Shown: positions 25,947 through 34,530 of the stretch, piece by piece | Layout: every line of letters begins with the position of its first letter | How positions within the stretch are numbered: the first letter of the stretch is position 1 | Origin: Mycolicibacterium chubuense NBB4 | GTDB taxonomy: Bacteria > Actinomycetota > Actinomycetes > Mycobacteriales > Mycobacteriaceae | Length of the DNA: 64,000 nucleotides | Assembly (NCBI RefSeq): GCF_000266905.1 | Contig: NC_018023.1 | Span: forward strand, 1 to 64,000 | Reading direction: 5' to 3' | Program-made: the position numbers and the translations under genes | The notes under the pieces: generated by a model | What the model was told of the DNA's origin: nothing | The model's input: only the letters and a program-made list of their open reading frames with translations | Database searches by the model: none

Positions 25947-27689
25947 ATGACCGCGACGAGCGATGTCGCCCACACGGAAACCCTGGTGGAGCTACGCGAG
26001 CAGCTGTCCAATCTGCAAGGCCTGCTGATGCTTGCCATGTTGATGACCCAGAGCAGTGACGAAAACAAGATCGTTCAGCTCAGCACGACTTCATTACCAG
26101 CGTTCTACCGATGCCCGTTCGTTGGCATCTATCTCAACGACGGAGGGTGGCAGAAGCATTTAGGCGCCCGGGTCGACTACTCGGCAGCCGCGGAAGTCGA
26201 CGCCCAGATAGCCACTTTGGGGCCTTCCGGTGGTGATCTAGCCCTCGGCCGATATGCCCGGTGTGTGGCCCTGCCGTTGCGCGGCCTCGATGCGCACATC
26301 GGCTTCTTCATCGTCGCGTCAGATGAGGAACCATCCGTCGGCGAGCAGTTTCTACTCCGTGTACTGGTGCAACAAACGGGTGTCGCGCTTGCCAACGCGC
26401 GGCTCCATCGGAAGGAACAAGCCAGTACTGAAGCTCTACGCGACAGCAATAACGCACTTGCGGAGTCCATCTCCGCCCTGGAGAACGCCGCACGGATTCA
26501 CGCACGCCTCACCGAGGTGGCAGCAAAGGGCAACGGTGAGGACGGCATTGCAACCGCATTGCACGAACTGACTGGACTGTCCGTGGCGATCGAGGACCGC
26601 TTTGGAAACCTGCGGGCCTGGGCTGGTCCTGACTGTCCAGAGCCGTATCCCAAGGACGACGCTAACGCACGTGAAGCAATGCTGCAGCGCTGCATTCGAG
26701 CGGGGGAGCCGATTCGCCACGCCGGCAGATTGTCAGCGGTGGCAAACCCCCGTGTGGACATTGTGGGCGTCGTCTCGCTGATCGACCCCGACGAAGGTGG
26801 TGGAGAACAGGCCAAAGTTGCCCTTGAGCACGGAACAACCATCCTGGCAATGGAATTGGCGCGGCTACGCAGCCTCGCCGAGGCGGAACTGAGGTTGCGG
26901 CGGGATCTGGTCGAGGAGGTCTTGCTCGGCACCGACGACGAGAGCGCATTGGCGCGCGCCGAAGCTCTGGGCCACGACCTTGGTACTCCCCACCGGGTTG
27001 TGATCGTTGAATCCGAAGGGCGTTGCGCCGACATGGAGAAGTTTTTCCACGGTGTGCGAAGCGCTGCTCGCCATGCTCACATGGGCACTTTGGTTGTTGC
27101 CCGCTCCAACACCGTCGTGATCTTGTCCGATGCCGACATGAACCGGGATAGATTCGTCTCCGCGCTTGTCAGCCAGCTCGGAAGCGACGATTGCCGAGTT
27201 GGCGTCGGCGGATGGTGTGACCGTCCACGGCACCTTCCGCGCTCGTATCGCGAGGCGCAACTCGCTCTCAAAATGCAGCGCCGCGTTGGTAGCCGCGACC
27301 CTGCGCCGGTCACCTTCTACGACGAACTCGGCGTGTACCGAATTCTCGCCGAAGTAGAAAATCAAGATTCAATCGAGCGATTTGTGCGCCAATGGCTGGG
27401 GCCGCTGCTGGACTACGACGCCGCGAAGCAATCACAGCTTGTCGCCACATTGTCCGCCTATCTTGAATGCGGCGGCCATCACGACGCCACCACAGCTGCG
27501 ATCTTCGTGCACCGCAGCACCTTGAAGTATCGCTTGTCCCGTATTCGCACCCTGCTTGGCCTCGATGTCAATGACCCAGATGTGCGCTTCAATCTGCAGA
27601 TGGCAACGCGGGCATGGAAAACCCTGGAGCACTTGGGCTCCGGCGACGGGCATATGTCCCACCAGGTGGAGATTCCGCCCACCTTGTAG
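25947..27689 (+). CDS. PucR/CdaR-family transcriptional regulator with GAF-like domain
   Basis: A 580-residue regulator. An N-terminal helical segment (about 10-35) leads into a GAF-like sensory region (about 40-155), a central GGDEF-like degenerate domain usual in PucR/CdaR proteins (about 330-430), and a C-terminal HTH_30 with AAIFVHRSTLKYRLSRIRTLLG (about 520-545). It is paired with the MEDS protein and precedes the CoA-transferase/etn genes on the same strand, so it probably activates them. A strong dyad between this gene and the CoA-transferase gene may be its target or its terminator. Confidence 0.85.
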   Translation: MTATSDVAHTETLVELREQLSNLQGLLMLAMLMTQSSDENKIVQLSTTSLPAFYRCPFVGIYLNDGGWQKHLGARVDYSAAAEVDAQIATLGPSGGDLALGRYARCVALPLRGLDAHIGFFIVASDEEPSVGEQFLLRVLVQQTGVALANARLHRKEQASTEALRDSNNALAESISALENAARIHARLTEVAAKGNGEDGIATALHELTGLSVAIEDRFGNLRAWAGPDCPEPYPKDDANAREAMLQRCIRAGEPIRHAGRLSAVANPRVDIVGVVSLIDPDEGGGEQAKVALEHGTTILAMELARLRSLAEAELRLRRDLVEEVLLGTDDESALARAEALGHDLGTPHRVVIVESEGRCADMEKFFHGVRSAARHAHMGTLVVARSNTVVILSDADMNRDRFVSALVSQLGSDDCRVGVGGWCDRPRHLPRSYREAQLALKMQRRVGSRDPAPVTFYDELGVYRILAEVENQDSIERFVRQWLGPLLDYDAAKQSQLVATLSAYLECGGHHDATTAAIFVHRSTLKYRLSRIRTLLGLDVNDPDVRFNLQMATRAWKTLEHLGSGDGHMSHQVEIPPTL

Positions 27690-27745
27690 CCTCCCAGGTC
27701 ATATTCCGTTGGGCGCCAGCCTATTACCTTCAGGTTGATTGGCGT

Positions 27746-27779
27746 CGACGTAACTGCGGACCCAGGTCCGTGTACGTCG
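27746..27779. promoter_or_regulatory. Nested dyad upstream of the CoA-transferase/etn operon
   Basis: CGACGTA (27746-27752) pairs with TACGTCG (27773-27779). Inside it CGGACC (27757-27762) pairs with GGTCCG (27765-27770), with a two-base loop. It lies 57 bp after the regulator stop and 33 bp before the first CoA-transferase codon. It could be the regulator's terminator or an operator for the PucR-type protein. Confidence 0.55.
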
Positions 27780-27811
27780 GCAAAGTCTGATGACAGGATG
27801 CGCGAACATCT

Positions 27812-28720
27812 ATGAACAGTTTCTCCGCCTATGTAGACAAGCGCCGGACACTATCCGAAGCGGCACAGCTCATCCAGAATGGCGACATCGTCGCACTCGG
27901 TGGAGGGCTGTGCGGGAGGCTGCCAATGGCGCTGGTCCGAGAAATGATCCGGGCCCACCGCCGCGACCTACACCTCGTTGGATCCGCACACAGCATCGAC
28001 GTCGACCTGCTGGTAGCCGCCGGTGCAGTCGCGGTCTGCGAAGAGAGCTATGTGGGCTTCGAGCAAGACCTGGGTCTGGCACCCGCGTTTCGCCGGGCCG
28101 CCACTTCTGGCACGCTTGAGGTACGCGAAAGTTGTTGTGCCACAATCCTTACCCAGCTGCGCGCGGCGGAAATGGGACTACCTTTCATGCCCGTACGAGG
28201 CGTCAAGGGGACCGGAATTAAGGACTTACACCCCGAATACGGAGAGGTTGACTGCCCCTTCACCGGTGAAACCCTCGTCGCCGTGCCGCCATTGGCTCCT
28301 AGCGTGGCATGCATCCACGCGGCCATGGGTGACAGGTATGGCAACTTGCACATTGCTCAACCATTTGTCCTCGACGAGCGGTTCGCCTCGGCTTCGACTC
28401 AGGTGATCGCGACGGTCGAGCGCATCGTCAGCCCCAACGCCGTGGCAGCGGCCGGGATTGTCATACCCGGCCATCTTGTGAGTGCGATTGTCGAGGTACC
28501 GTTCGGCGCGCATCCGTCGTCGTGCTACCCCGAATATGCGTACGACAGAGGACATATCGCCATGTACCTCGAGACCGCTCGAGCAGGGGACCGGGAGGTA
28601 TCGGGCTACCTGGAGCGTTACGTCCTCTGCGGGGAAGACGCATATCGCGACCAGATTGACGCGAGTCGTCTCACAAAGTGGAGTTCATCCAACCAGGACT
28701 GGCAGGAGTTGTTTAGATGA
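27812..28720 (+). CDS. CoA-transferase alpha subunit (GctA-like)
   Basis: A 302-residue class I CoA-transferase alpha subunit of the glutaconate-CoA-transferase type: LIQNGDIVALGGGLCGRLP near the N-terminus, then GTGIKDLHPEYG and MGDRYGNLHIAQ. It needs the beta subunit encoded next, which it overlaps by four bases. Possible acceptors are acetoacetate from the 2-KPCC reaction or a carboxylated CoM thioether. Similar gene pairs stand beside etn genes in ethene-degrading actinobacteria as I recall. The substrate is not deducible from sequence. Confidence 0.82.
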   Translation: MNSFSAYVDKRRTLSEAAQLIQNGDIVALGGGLCGRLPMALVREMIRAHRRDLHLVGSAHSIDVDLLVAAGAVAVCEESYVGFEQDLGLAPAFRRAATSGTLEVRESCCATILTQLRAAEMGLPFMPVRGVKGTGIKDLHPEYGEVDCPFTGETLVAVPPLAPSVACIHAAMGDRYGNLHIAQPFVLDERFASASTQVIATVERIVSPNAVAAAGIVIPGHLVSAIVEVPFGAHPSSCYPEYAYDRGHIAMYLETARAGDREVSGYLERYVLCGEDAYRDQIDASRLTKWSSSNQDWQELFR

Positions 28721-29559
28721 GCGGCGACGAATGGGGCTTCGACGAGTGGTTTGTCGTGGCGCTAGCGCGGACAATTCGCGATCAGGAGGCGGTCTTTCAC
28801 GGCTTCGCCAGCCCGTGTGCGCAAGTGGCAATGCATGTCGCCCGGCAGACTCACGCGCGGGACATGATCCTGGTCGAAGGCGCCACCTACGCAATCAACC
28901 CCGATCCCGTCTTCATCCCGCCGACGGGTAACGACCTTGCTTTGCACCGAGATGCAACCTACCGAATGCGCTTCGAGGAATTCTTCGACGCAGCGCTACG
29001 CGGTGCCATCGACCGCATGTTTGTGTCCGGCGGACAAATCGACAAGTACGGAAACACCAACGTGACAGCGATTGGCCCGGATCCGCAGCGGCCAAAAGTC
29101 AAGTTGGGTGGAGGCGGCGGAGGATGCAATATCTCCGCAACGATAGGCCACCTCACGCTGTGGACAACGCGGCATCGAAGCGGCCGAACTCTCGTGAATC
29201 AGGTCGATTTCATTACCGATATAGGTCACCGCACACCTAGCGGTTCACGAAAGGAACTAGGTTTCACCGGCGGCGGACCACAATGGCTAATCACGGAGCT
29301 CGGCATCTTTGATTTCTCGGCCAACGGCGAGGCGTGCCTGCGGGCCGTGTGGCCCGATGCCACCATCGATGACGTCTGTGCAGCAACAGGCTTCGAACCC
29401 ATCGTTGATCTCTCGCCTGGACTGCTCAGTCCTCCTAGCGTGGCCGAGCTCGCGGCGATTCGATCCATCGATCCGTTGACATGCCGACGGCTCGAGTTCG
29501 ACGAGCGTGAACTAAGCCGGCGATTCCGCCGGACAGAGCGCACAGCATGCAGCTGTTAG
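28717..29559 (+). CDS. CoA-transferase beta subunit (GctB-like)
   Basis: A 280-residue partner of the preceding alpha subunit, GctB-like: ILVEGATYAINPDP, DRMFVSGGQIDKYGNTNVTAIG and KLGGGGGGCNISATIG, a Gly-rich run typical of this subunit. The catalytic Glu of class I CoA-transferases could be in LVEG but is not certain. The ATG start overlaps the alpha-subunit stop. Its own end overlaps the acyl-CoA synthetase start by 13 bases, indicating one operon. Confidence 0.8.
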   Translation: MSGDEWGFDEWFVVALARTIRDQEAVFHGFASPCAQVAMHVARQTHARDMILVEGATYAINPDPVFIPPTGNDLALHRDATYRMRFEEFFDAALRGAIDRMFVSGGQIDKYGNTNVTAIGPDPQRPKVKLGGGGGGCNISATIGHLTLWTTRHRSGRTLVNQVDFITDIGHRTPSGSRKELGFTGGGPQWLITELGIFDFSANGEACLRAVWPDATIDDVCAATGFEPIVDLSPGLLSPPSVAELAAIRSIDPLTCRRLEFDERELSRRFRRTERTACSC

Positions 29560-31538
29560 AAGCGCTCTTCGATCCTCGTCGTGTCTTGCTCGTCGGCGCA
29601 TCTGAGCGGATAGGCAGCATTGGCAAGCTCCTTGTAGAGAACCTGGAATCCTTCGGTGGGGAGTTGGTTTGCAAAAGTGGGCCTGCACCCCTGGACGACT
29701 GTGGTGAATTCGACCTCGCGATAATCGCGACTCCTGGCGAGCACGTGCTGCGGATAACACAGGAACTCTCACATCGAGCGAGGGCGATCATCGTGCTCTC
29801 AGCGGGCTTCGGTGAAACCGGTACACAAGGTCGGGACGCACAAGCTAGCCTCGTCCACTCTGCGCGTCCGGCACGCGTGATCGGCCCGAACTGCTTTGGC
29901 CTGCAGGACTGCAACCGTCGCCTCAACGCTTCTATTTCGGCCGGCCTACCGTTGGGTGGGGGAGATGTTTCCCTCGTCAGTCAGGCCGGCACGTATGCAA
30001 TGGCTGCGGCGACCCACTCTTACGACGCTAGATTGCGCATCGGCAAGGTGATTGCTCTAGGGAACACGAGCGACATCAGCGCTTCCGAACTTGTGGCCGA
30101 ACTGCGCAACGACCCCGAGACGGAGACGCTGTGCTTTGCTCTGGAAAGCCTCCCGGATGCGCGGGCATTCGTCGAAGAAGTCGAACGTACAACCCCGAGC
30201 AAGCCGGTAATTGTTTATAAGGCCGGCAAGACCGACGCCGGCGCACGAACGGCCGCGAGTCACACCGGTGCGTTGGCCGCGCCAACCACGATGCTTCGTC
30301 ACACATTACGCCAAGCCGGCGCGGTCCAGGTCGACTCTGGCGAGGAGCTCTTCGACGCTGCCCAGGTGCTCGATGTGCGACCACTGCCCAACGGACCGCG
30401 GATGGGTGTTGTGTCCAATTCAGGCGGTGCCGCAGTGGAATTAACGGATGCGCTCGCCGGACAAGGGTTGACAGTGCCAGAGTTATCCGACTCCCTTCGT
30501 CAGCGCATCGCCGCAAAGCTTCCGACGTATGCCAGTTCACGCAACCCGGTGGACATCACGCCCGTGTGGGCTGACTATTCGCGTTTGTACGCACATCTTG
30601 TTGAAACCCTGGCCACCTCGAAGGAAGTTGACGCGATCGTGGTGGTGCTCGCTCACCGAGCTGCAGAGGACGCCGACGCTATCGAAGCGATCGCCCAAAG
30701 TTGTCAAATGTTAAGGACAACACAGGTGGAGGTACCGATTTATGTCTATGCGATCGGCCGGTCAGGGGTTCTTCAAGCGCTCCACTCCCTGCGCGACACC
30801 GGTATCCCGTGTTTCGACGCACCGCACCGTGTCGCACGAGCCGTAGCCCACGCCTACCAGTATGGACAAGCGCGCCGCCGTGCCGGGACGCAGTTACCGC
30901 CGTTGGCCAACCGGCTTGACGTGCAGGCGGAGGACAAGGGAATCGAACTCGCCGATTTACTGACCCGCCGCGGCATCGCAGTTGCCCCGAGCTGGAGGTG
31001 CTCCTCGGTCGACGAGGTCGCCGATGTCGATGTACAGCTGCCGGCCGTGGTCAAGATTGCAGATGCCGAACACCGAACTGACCGTGACGGTGTGCGGCTC
31101 AATATCCGTTCTCGAGTAGAACTCCACGCCGCTGCGGAGGAAATGCTCAGTCGCGCTGCCGGCGGGGATGTTCTTGTCCAGCGGCAGATTGGCGGTGTTG
31201 AGGTCATCGTCGGAGCCTTCAGGGATCCAGTGTTGGGACCGATTGTAATGGTAGGCCTCGGAGGCATCTGGGTCGAGGTTTTCGACGACGTCCAATTTGC
31301 GCTGGCACCAATTCGGCATGACAACGCGCTGGCTCTGATCGCGCAGTTACATGCCTATCCACTTCTCTGCGGCGCGCGCGGCACGCCAGCGGTAGACCTC
31401 GACAGCATCGCCGACGTCGTGGTGCGCCTGGCGCAACTCTGTGCTGACGAATCGAGTATCTCGACAATCACTTTGAATCCGGTCATGGCCACAGCGGCGG
31501 GCGCAGTCGCAGTTGATTGGAAACTGACGTCCTCCTAG
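29547..31538 (+). CDS. ADP-forming acyl-CoA synthetase (ACD superfamily, fused alpha-beta)
   Basis: A 663-residue NDP-forming acyl-CoA synthetase. It has an N-terminal CoA-binding domain (PRRVLLVGASERIGSIGKL), a succinyl-CoA-ligase-like region with PNCFGLQD and VSQAGTYA, a second ligase domain (GVVSNSGGAAVELTDAL) and a C-terminal ATP-grasp domain (about 460-663; PAVVKIADAEHRTDRDGVRLN read in two parts). It couples CoA-thioester formation or cleavage to ATP/ADP. With the CoA-transferase it should activate the organic acid produced from the CoM-bound intermediate. The substrate is unknown. Confidence 0.85.
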   Translation: MQLLEALFDPRRVLLVGASERIGSIGKLLVENLESFGGELVCKSGPAPLDDCGEFDLAIIATPGEHVLRITQELSHRARAIIVLSAGFGETGTQGRDAQASLVHSARPARVIGPNCFGLQDCNRRLNASISAGLPLGGGDVSLVSQAGTYAMAAATHSYDARLRIGKVIALGNTSDISASELVAELRNDPETETLCFALESLPDARAFVEEVERTTPSKPVIVYKAGKTDAGARTAASHTGALAAPTTMLRHTLRQAGAVQVDSGEELFDAAQVLDVRPLPNGPRMGVVSNSGGAAVELTDALAGQGLTVPELSDSLRQRIAAKLPTYASSRNPVDITPVWADYSRLYAHLVETLATSKEVDAIVVVLAHRAAEDADAIEAIAQSCQMLRTTQVEVPIYVYAIGRSGVLQALHSLRDTGIPCFDAPHRVARAVAHAYQYGQARRRAGTQLPPLANRLDVQAEDKGIELADLLTRRGIAVAPSWRCSSVDEVADVDVQLPAVVKIADAEHRTDRDGVRLNIRSRVELHAAAEEMLSRAAGGDVLVQRQIGGVEVIVGAFRDPVLGPIVMVGLGGIWVEVFDDVQFALAPIRHDNALALIAQLHAYPLLCGARGTPAVDLDSIADVVVRLAQLCADESSISTITLNPVMATAAGAVAVDWKLTSS

Positions 31539-31650
31539 GACCACGATCGGCTTGCCCTTTGGACCCTCGTGGACGACGCGGCGCGATTCGACGTCGGCTT
31601 ATCGTTGCGAACGCGAGAGTGATCGCCATACAGCAATTAAGGAGTTCATC

Positions 31651-32760
31651 ATGAAGGTTGGGGCGACTGACGTCCTACTGCCCACGACGATGGTCGGTAA
31701 CTATCCGAACCCGCGCTGGTACGACGGACATGGATTCGCTCAGTTCCCGAAAGGCGAGTTCGTCTACGACGCCATCAGCCGGGAAGCGTTCGAAGACGCC
31801 GTTCTCGCCATCGTGCATGACCAAGAGGCTGCCGGCCTCGACATCATCTCGGACGGGAAAGTCTACGGCGGCGATTCCCCCTACGCATCGATCATCTATC
31901 ACTACTACGAGCGGATGAGTGGATTCAAACCGTCGGGAACCAACATCGGTTTGCCGATCTACTCCACCTTGTATTCACCCATCGTGGAATCCGAAGTTCG
32001 TCGTGAACATCCCTTCCACCTCGCGACCCTGCGCGCAACGCGGAAGGCGACCAACAAGCCAGTCAAGGTGTCCTACGTTGGCATCCAGGTGCTCGCCGCC
32101 GCGGCAACGAACAAGTTCTACGACGAGGACCGCGAACTCGGCATGGCTATCGCGAAGGCGTTCAAAGAGGACTTCCAAGAGCTCGAGCAGAATGGTTGCG
32201 ACATCATTCAACTCGACGAATTTGTCTGGCCCTACGGAATTGGGGACTGGGAAGTCGAGGCTATCAACTACGCGATGGATGGCATCAGCTGCGACTTCTG
32301 GGTGCACACCTGCTGGGGTAACTACTCAGGTACGCCGGGATACCTTCCGGAGGAAAACGACAAGGAGTTCGGCGCCTGGGTGCTTGACAAGAGGACTTCA
32401 GAGTCGGCACAACCTGAACGTGCGGCCGCGATCTTTCCGAAGGTGCTGGAGACCAACATCACCGCGCTGAACTACGAAGTTGGTCGCACCGGGCCCGATG
32501 ATCTCAAACCGCTAATCGACTACAACTGGAACCGTCCCTTCGTCGCCGGCGTCATCGATGTCAAGAGCACGATCACCGAAACTGCCGACGAAGTCGCAGA
32601 CAGGATCCGATCGGTGCTGGAATTTGTTCCGGCAGAACAACTTGCACTTTCCACGGACTGCGGCCTGGTCAATCTGAACAGAATGGTTTCCGCGAGCAAG
32701 CTGCACGCACTGGCCGACGGCGCAGCAATCGTCCGGGCAGAACTCCAAGGGCAGCAGTGA
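31651..32760 (+). CDS. etnE: Epoxyalkane:coenzyme M transferase EtnE
   Basis: A 369-residue MetE-like zinc enzyme that opens an epoxide with the thiol of coenzyme M, forming a 2-hydroxyalkyl-CoM and detoxifying epoxyethane or epoxypropane. The zinc site is His219-x-Cys221 (VHTCWGN) with Cys337 (STDCGL). The start at ATG 31651 follows AAGGAG; an upstream in-frame extension has no such signal. It lies directly before the monooxygenase genes, as in ethene-assimilating Mycobacterium strains. This is the diagnostic enzyme of CoM-dependent alkene assimilation. Confidence 0.95.
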   Translation: MKVGATDVLLPTTMVGNYPNPRWYDGHGFAQFPKGEFVYDAISREAFEDAVLAIVHDQEAAGLDIISDGKVYGGDSPYASIIYHYYERMSGFKPSGTNIGLPIYSTLYSPIVESEVRREHPFHLATLRATRKATNKPVKVSYVGIQVLAAAATNKFYDEDRELGMAIAKAFKEDFQELEQNGCDIIQLDEFVWPYGIGDWEVEAINYAMDGISCDFWVHTCWGNYSGTPGYLPEENDKEFGAWVLDKRTSESAQPERAAAIFPKVLETNITALNYEVGRTGPDDLKPLIDYNWNRPFVAGVIDVKSTITETADEVADRIRSVLEFVPAEQLALSTDCGLVNLNRMVSASKLHALADGAAIVRAELQGQQ

Positions 32761-33078
32761 ACGCACGCGATCTCGCAGGCCGAAGCTGGGGTGTAACACG
32801 GGCGATGCTGCAACTGTCTCGATCCGTTTTGCTCTCACTTAGTGACGGCTTAATCGTCCTGGCGAATATTGGCCTGTCCGGACACAACGCCAAGCCGGAA
32901 CTGTCACGCGAGGACGATGTGCAACCAAGGAGTATCGACGAATATCAGTGCGGGTCTTCCTCATCGATCCTGGACAATGCGACGTCCGGAACAAGAACCG
33001 AAGATCTGCCCGTCAAAGGAAGTGGGCGCCCGAGCAGTCTGCTCTCGCCCTGGGTCAATGAAGAAGGAGCCGTTCTAA
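32761..33078. other. 318-bp gap between etnE and etnA
   Basis: A plus-strand frame begins at a GTG overlapping the etnE stop and reaches 33089 (110 residues, Ser-rich). It has no ribosome-binding site and no recognised family, so I do not call it a gene. The gap may hold an internal promoter or processing site. The etnA ribosome-binding site (AAGGAG) is at its right end. Confidence 0.45.
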
Positions 33079-34131
33079 ATGGCTGTTAGTCACATTCCAC
33101 CGCAGCGGAAGGCGCTGTCCGGAAACCGGACATTCGGCTGGGTGACGCCAAAAGGCAAGCGTCCCACCGAGTACGAAGATCTGACCGTAGGGCAGCAGTC
33201 GACCCCGGCGCAGTTCGCATTTCAGGGCTGGCCGCTCCGATTCGACAACGGACGCGACCCCTACACCGAAGACTCGACGGTACTGCGCTCGTCTAACTGG
33301 TACGCGTATCGCGATCCGAACCAGACGATGAACCGTCCGTACATCGCTGGCGTACACGAAGCTGAAAAAGCCCTCCAGAACACGTTCCTCGGTGCGAGTG
33401 CGGGCGGCCTGTTCGGCTTCGCGAACCGTGAATGGGTGAGCAAGGGCCTCGCCAAGCACTACATGACGTACCCCTTCGTCGAGTACGGCATGTTTCTTGC
33501 GCTGTGTTACGCAGAGCGCGAGGCACTTTCCGACACGGTGACGTTCTCTATCGTGTTCGAGGCCGCCGACAAACTGCGGCACCTGCAAGATGTCGTCTAC
33601 TACTCCTTCGAACTTGCCGAGGCGCACTCCGAATTCAGTGACGAGGAGTGCTTGCGGGTCTGGAAAGAAGACCCGGTTTGGCAGGGTGCTCGTGAGGCGA
33701 TCGAGAACGTCATTGCGCTCGATGACTGGATGGAGATCGTCGTTGCCCTGAACCTCTGCTTCGATCCGCTGTTCGGTGAATTGGCGAAAGTCGAATACTT
33801 CACCCGATTTGCGGGCGCGAACGGCGACCTGGTTACACCGTCGGTCATCGCCTCATCCGAGGCCGACACAGTGCGGACCCGGGCGTGGACAAAGGAACTC
33901 ATCCGCCACTTGGTTGAGGATCCCGAGTATGGCACCCACAACTCGTCGATCATTGCAGCGTGGGTGGACAAGTGGAACAGGTACTCGCTGAAAGCCTGCG
34001 ACGCCTTCGCCCCCGTGTTCTCCGAGGTTCCTAACCAGCCAACCTCCTACGAGGACGCAATGACCGAGATCCGAGAAAAGCAGTCGCAGATTCTCAACGA
34101 ACTCAACCTCGACCCGGTAACAGCCAACTAG
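33079..34131 (+). CDS. etnA: Alkene monooxygenase hydroxylase beta subunit EtnA
   Basis: A 350-residue beta subunit of a soluble diiron monooxygenase, structurally like the alpha subunit but lacking the metal ligands. Recognisable stretches include GNRTFGWVTPKGKRPTEYED, QSTPAQFAFQGWPLRF and AHSEFSDEECLRVWKEDPVWQGARE (in part). It forms the hydroxylase with EtnC. The ATG is preceded by AAGGAG. It is 23 bp from etnB. Confidence 0.92.
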   Translation: MAVSHIPPQRKALSGNRTFGWVTPKGKRPTEYEDLTVGQQSTPAQFAFQGWPLRFDNGRDPYTEDSTVLRSSNWYAYRDPNQTMNRPYIAGVHEAEKALQNTFLGASAGGLFGFANREWVSKGLAKHYMTYPFVEYGMFLALCYAEREALSDTVTFSIVFEAADKLRHLQDVVYYSFELAEAHSEFSDEECLRVWKEDPVWQGAREAIENVIALDDWMEIVVALNLCFDPLFGELAKVEYFTRFAGANGDLVTPSVIASSEADTVRTRAWTKELIRHLVEDPEYGTHNSSIIAAWVDKWNRYSLKACDAFAPVFSEVPNQPTSYEDAMTEIREKQSQILNELNLDPVTAN

Positions 34132-34154
34132 TCTGAAAGACAAGGTGAATCACG

Positions 34155-34484
34155 TTGTCATCTGCCACGCCCGCTCGGGATAGAACGCAAGTCCGCGACA
34201 CCGTCGGCATCTCGCTGATCGGGAGTTCAGAAACCAATGTCATCGTCGACATGGTTGCTGAGCTTCTCCCCGACGCCAAGATCACCGACAACGACGTGTT
34301 CTTCAAGATAGAACGCGACGAAATGCTGAGCTTCGACATGGTTGAACTTAGCGACCGACTTGGCAAGCCGTATACGGTTCATGACTTCCTCGTCAACATG
34401 ACCAGTTACTACGGGCGAATTGTCGTGAAGGATCACGAGATCGAGATCCACTCGGAGATCCTCCCGGAACGATTCCGCGACTAA
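34155..34484 (+). CDS. etnB: Alkene monooxygenase coupling protein EtnB
   Basis: A 109-residue MmoB/DmpM-family effector. It binds the hydroxylase and tunes oxygen activation and electron transfer; it has no cofactor. Family-typical segments are VGISLIGSSETNVIVDMVAE and FDMVELSDRLGKPYTVHDFLVNM. The start is TTG after AAGGTG. It lies between the beta and alpha subunit genes, the usual etnABCD order. Confidence 0.92.
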   Translation: MSSATPARDRTQVRDTVGISLIGSSETNVIVDMVAELLPDAKITDNDVFFKIERDEMLSFDMVELSDRLGKPYTVHDFLVNMTSYYGRIVVKDHEIEIHSEILPERFRD

Positions 34485-34530
34485 GGCCCATCCGGACCAC
34501 GATCCTTCAATACCAAGAAACGGAAGAAAC

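Noticed and set aside
32757..33089. 110-residue frame between etnE and etnA
   Set aside because: GTG overlaps the etnE stop but there is no ribosome-binding site or recognisable family; kept only as an interval note.
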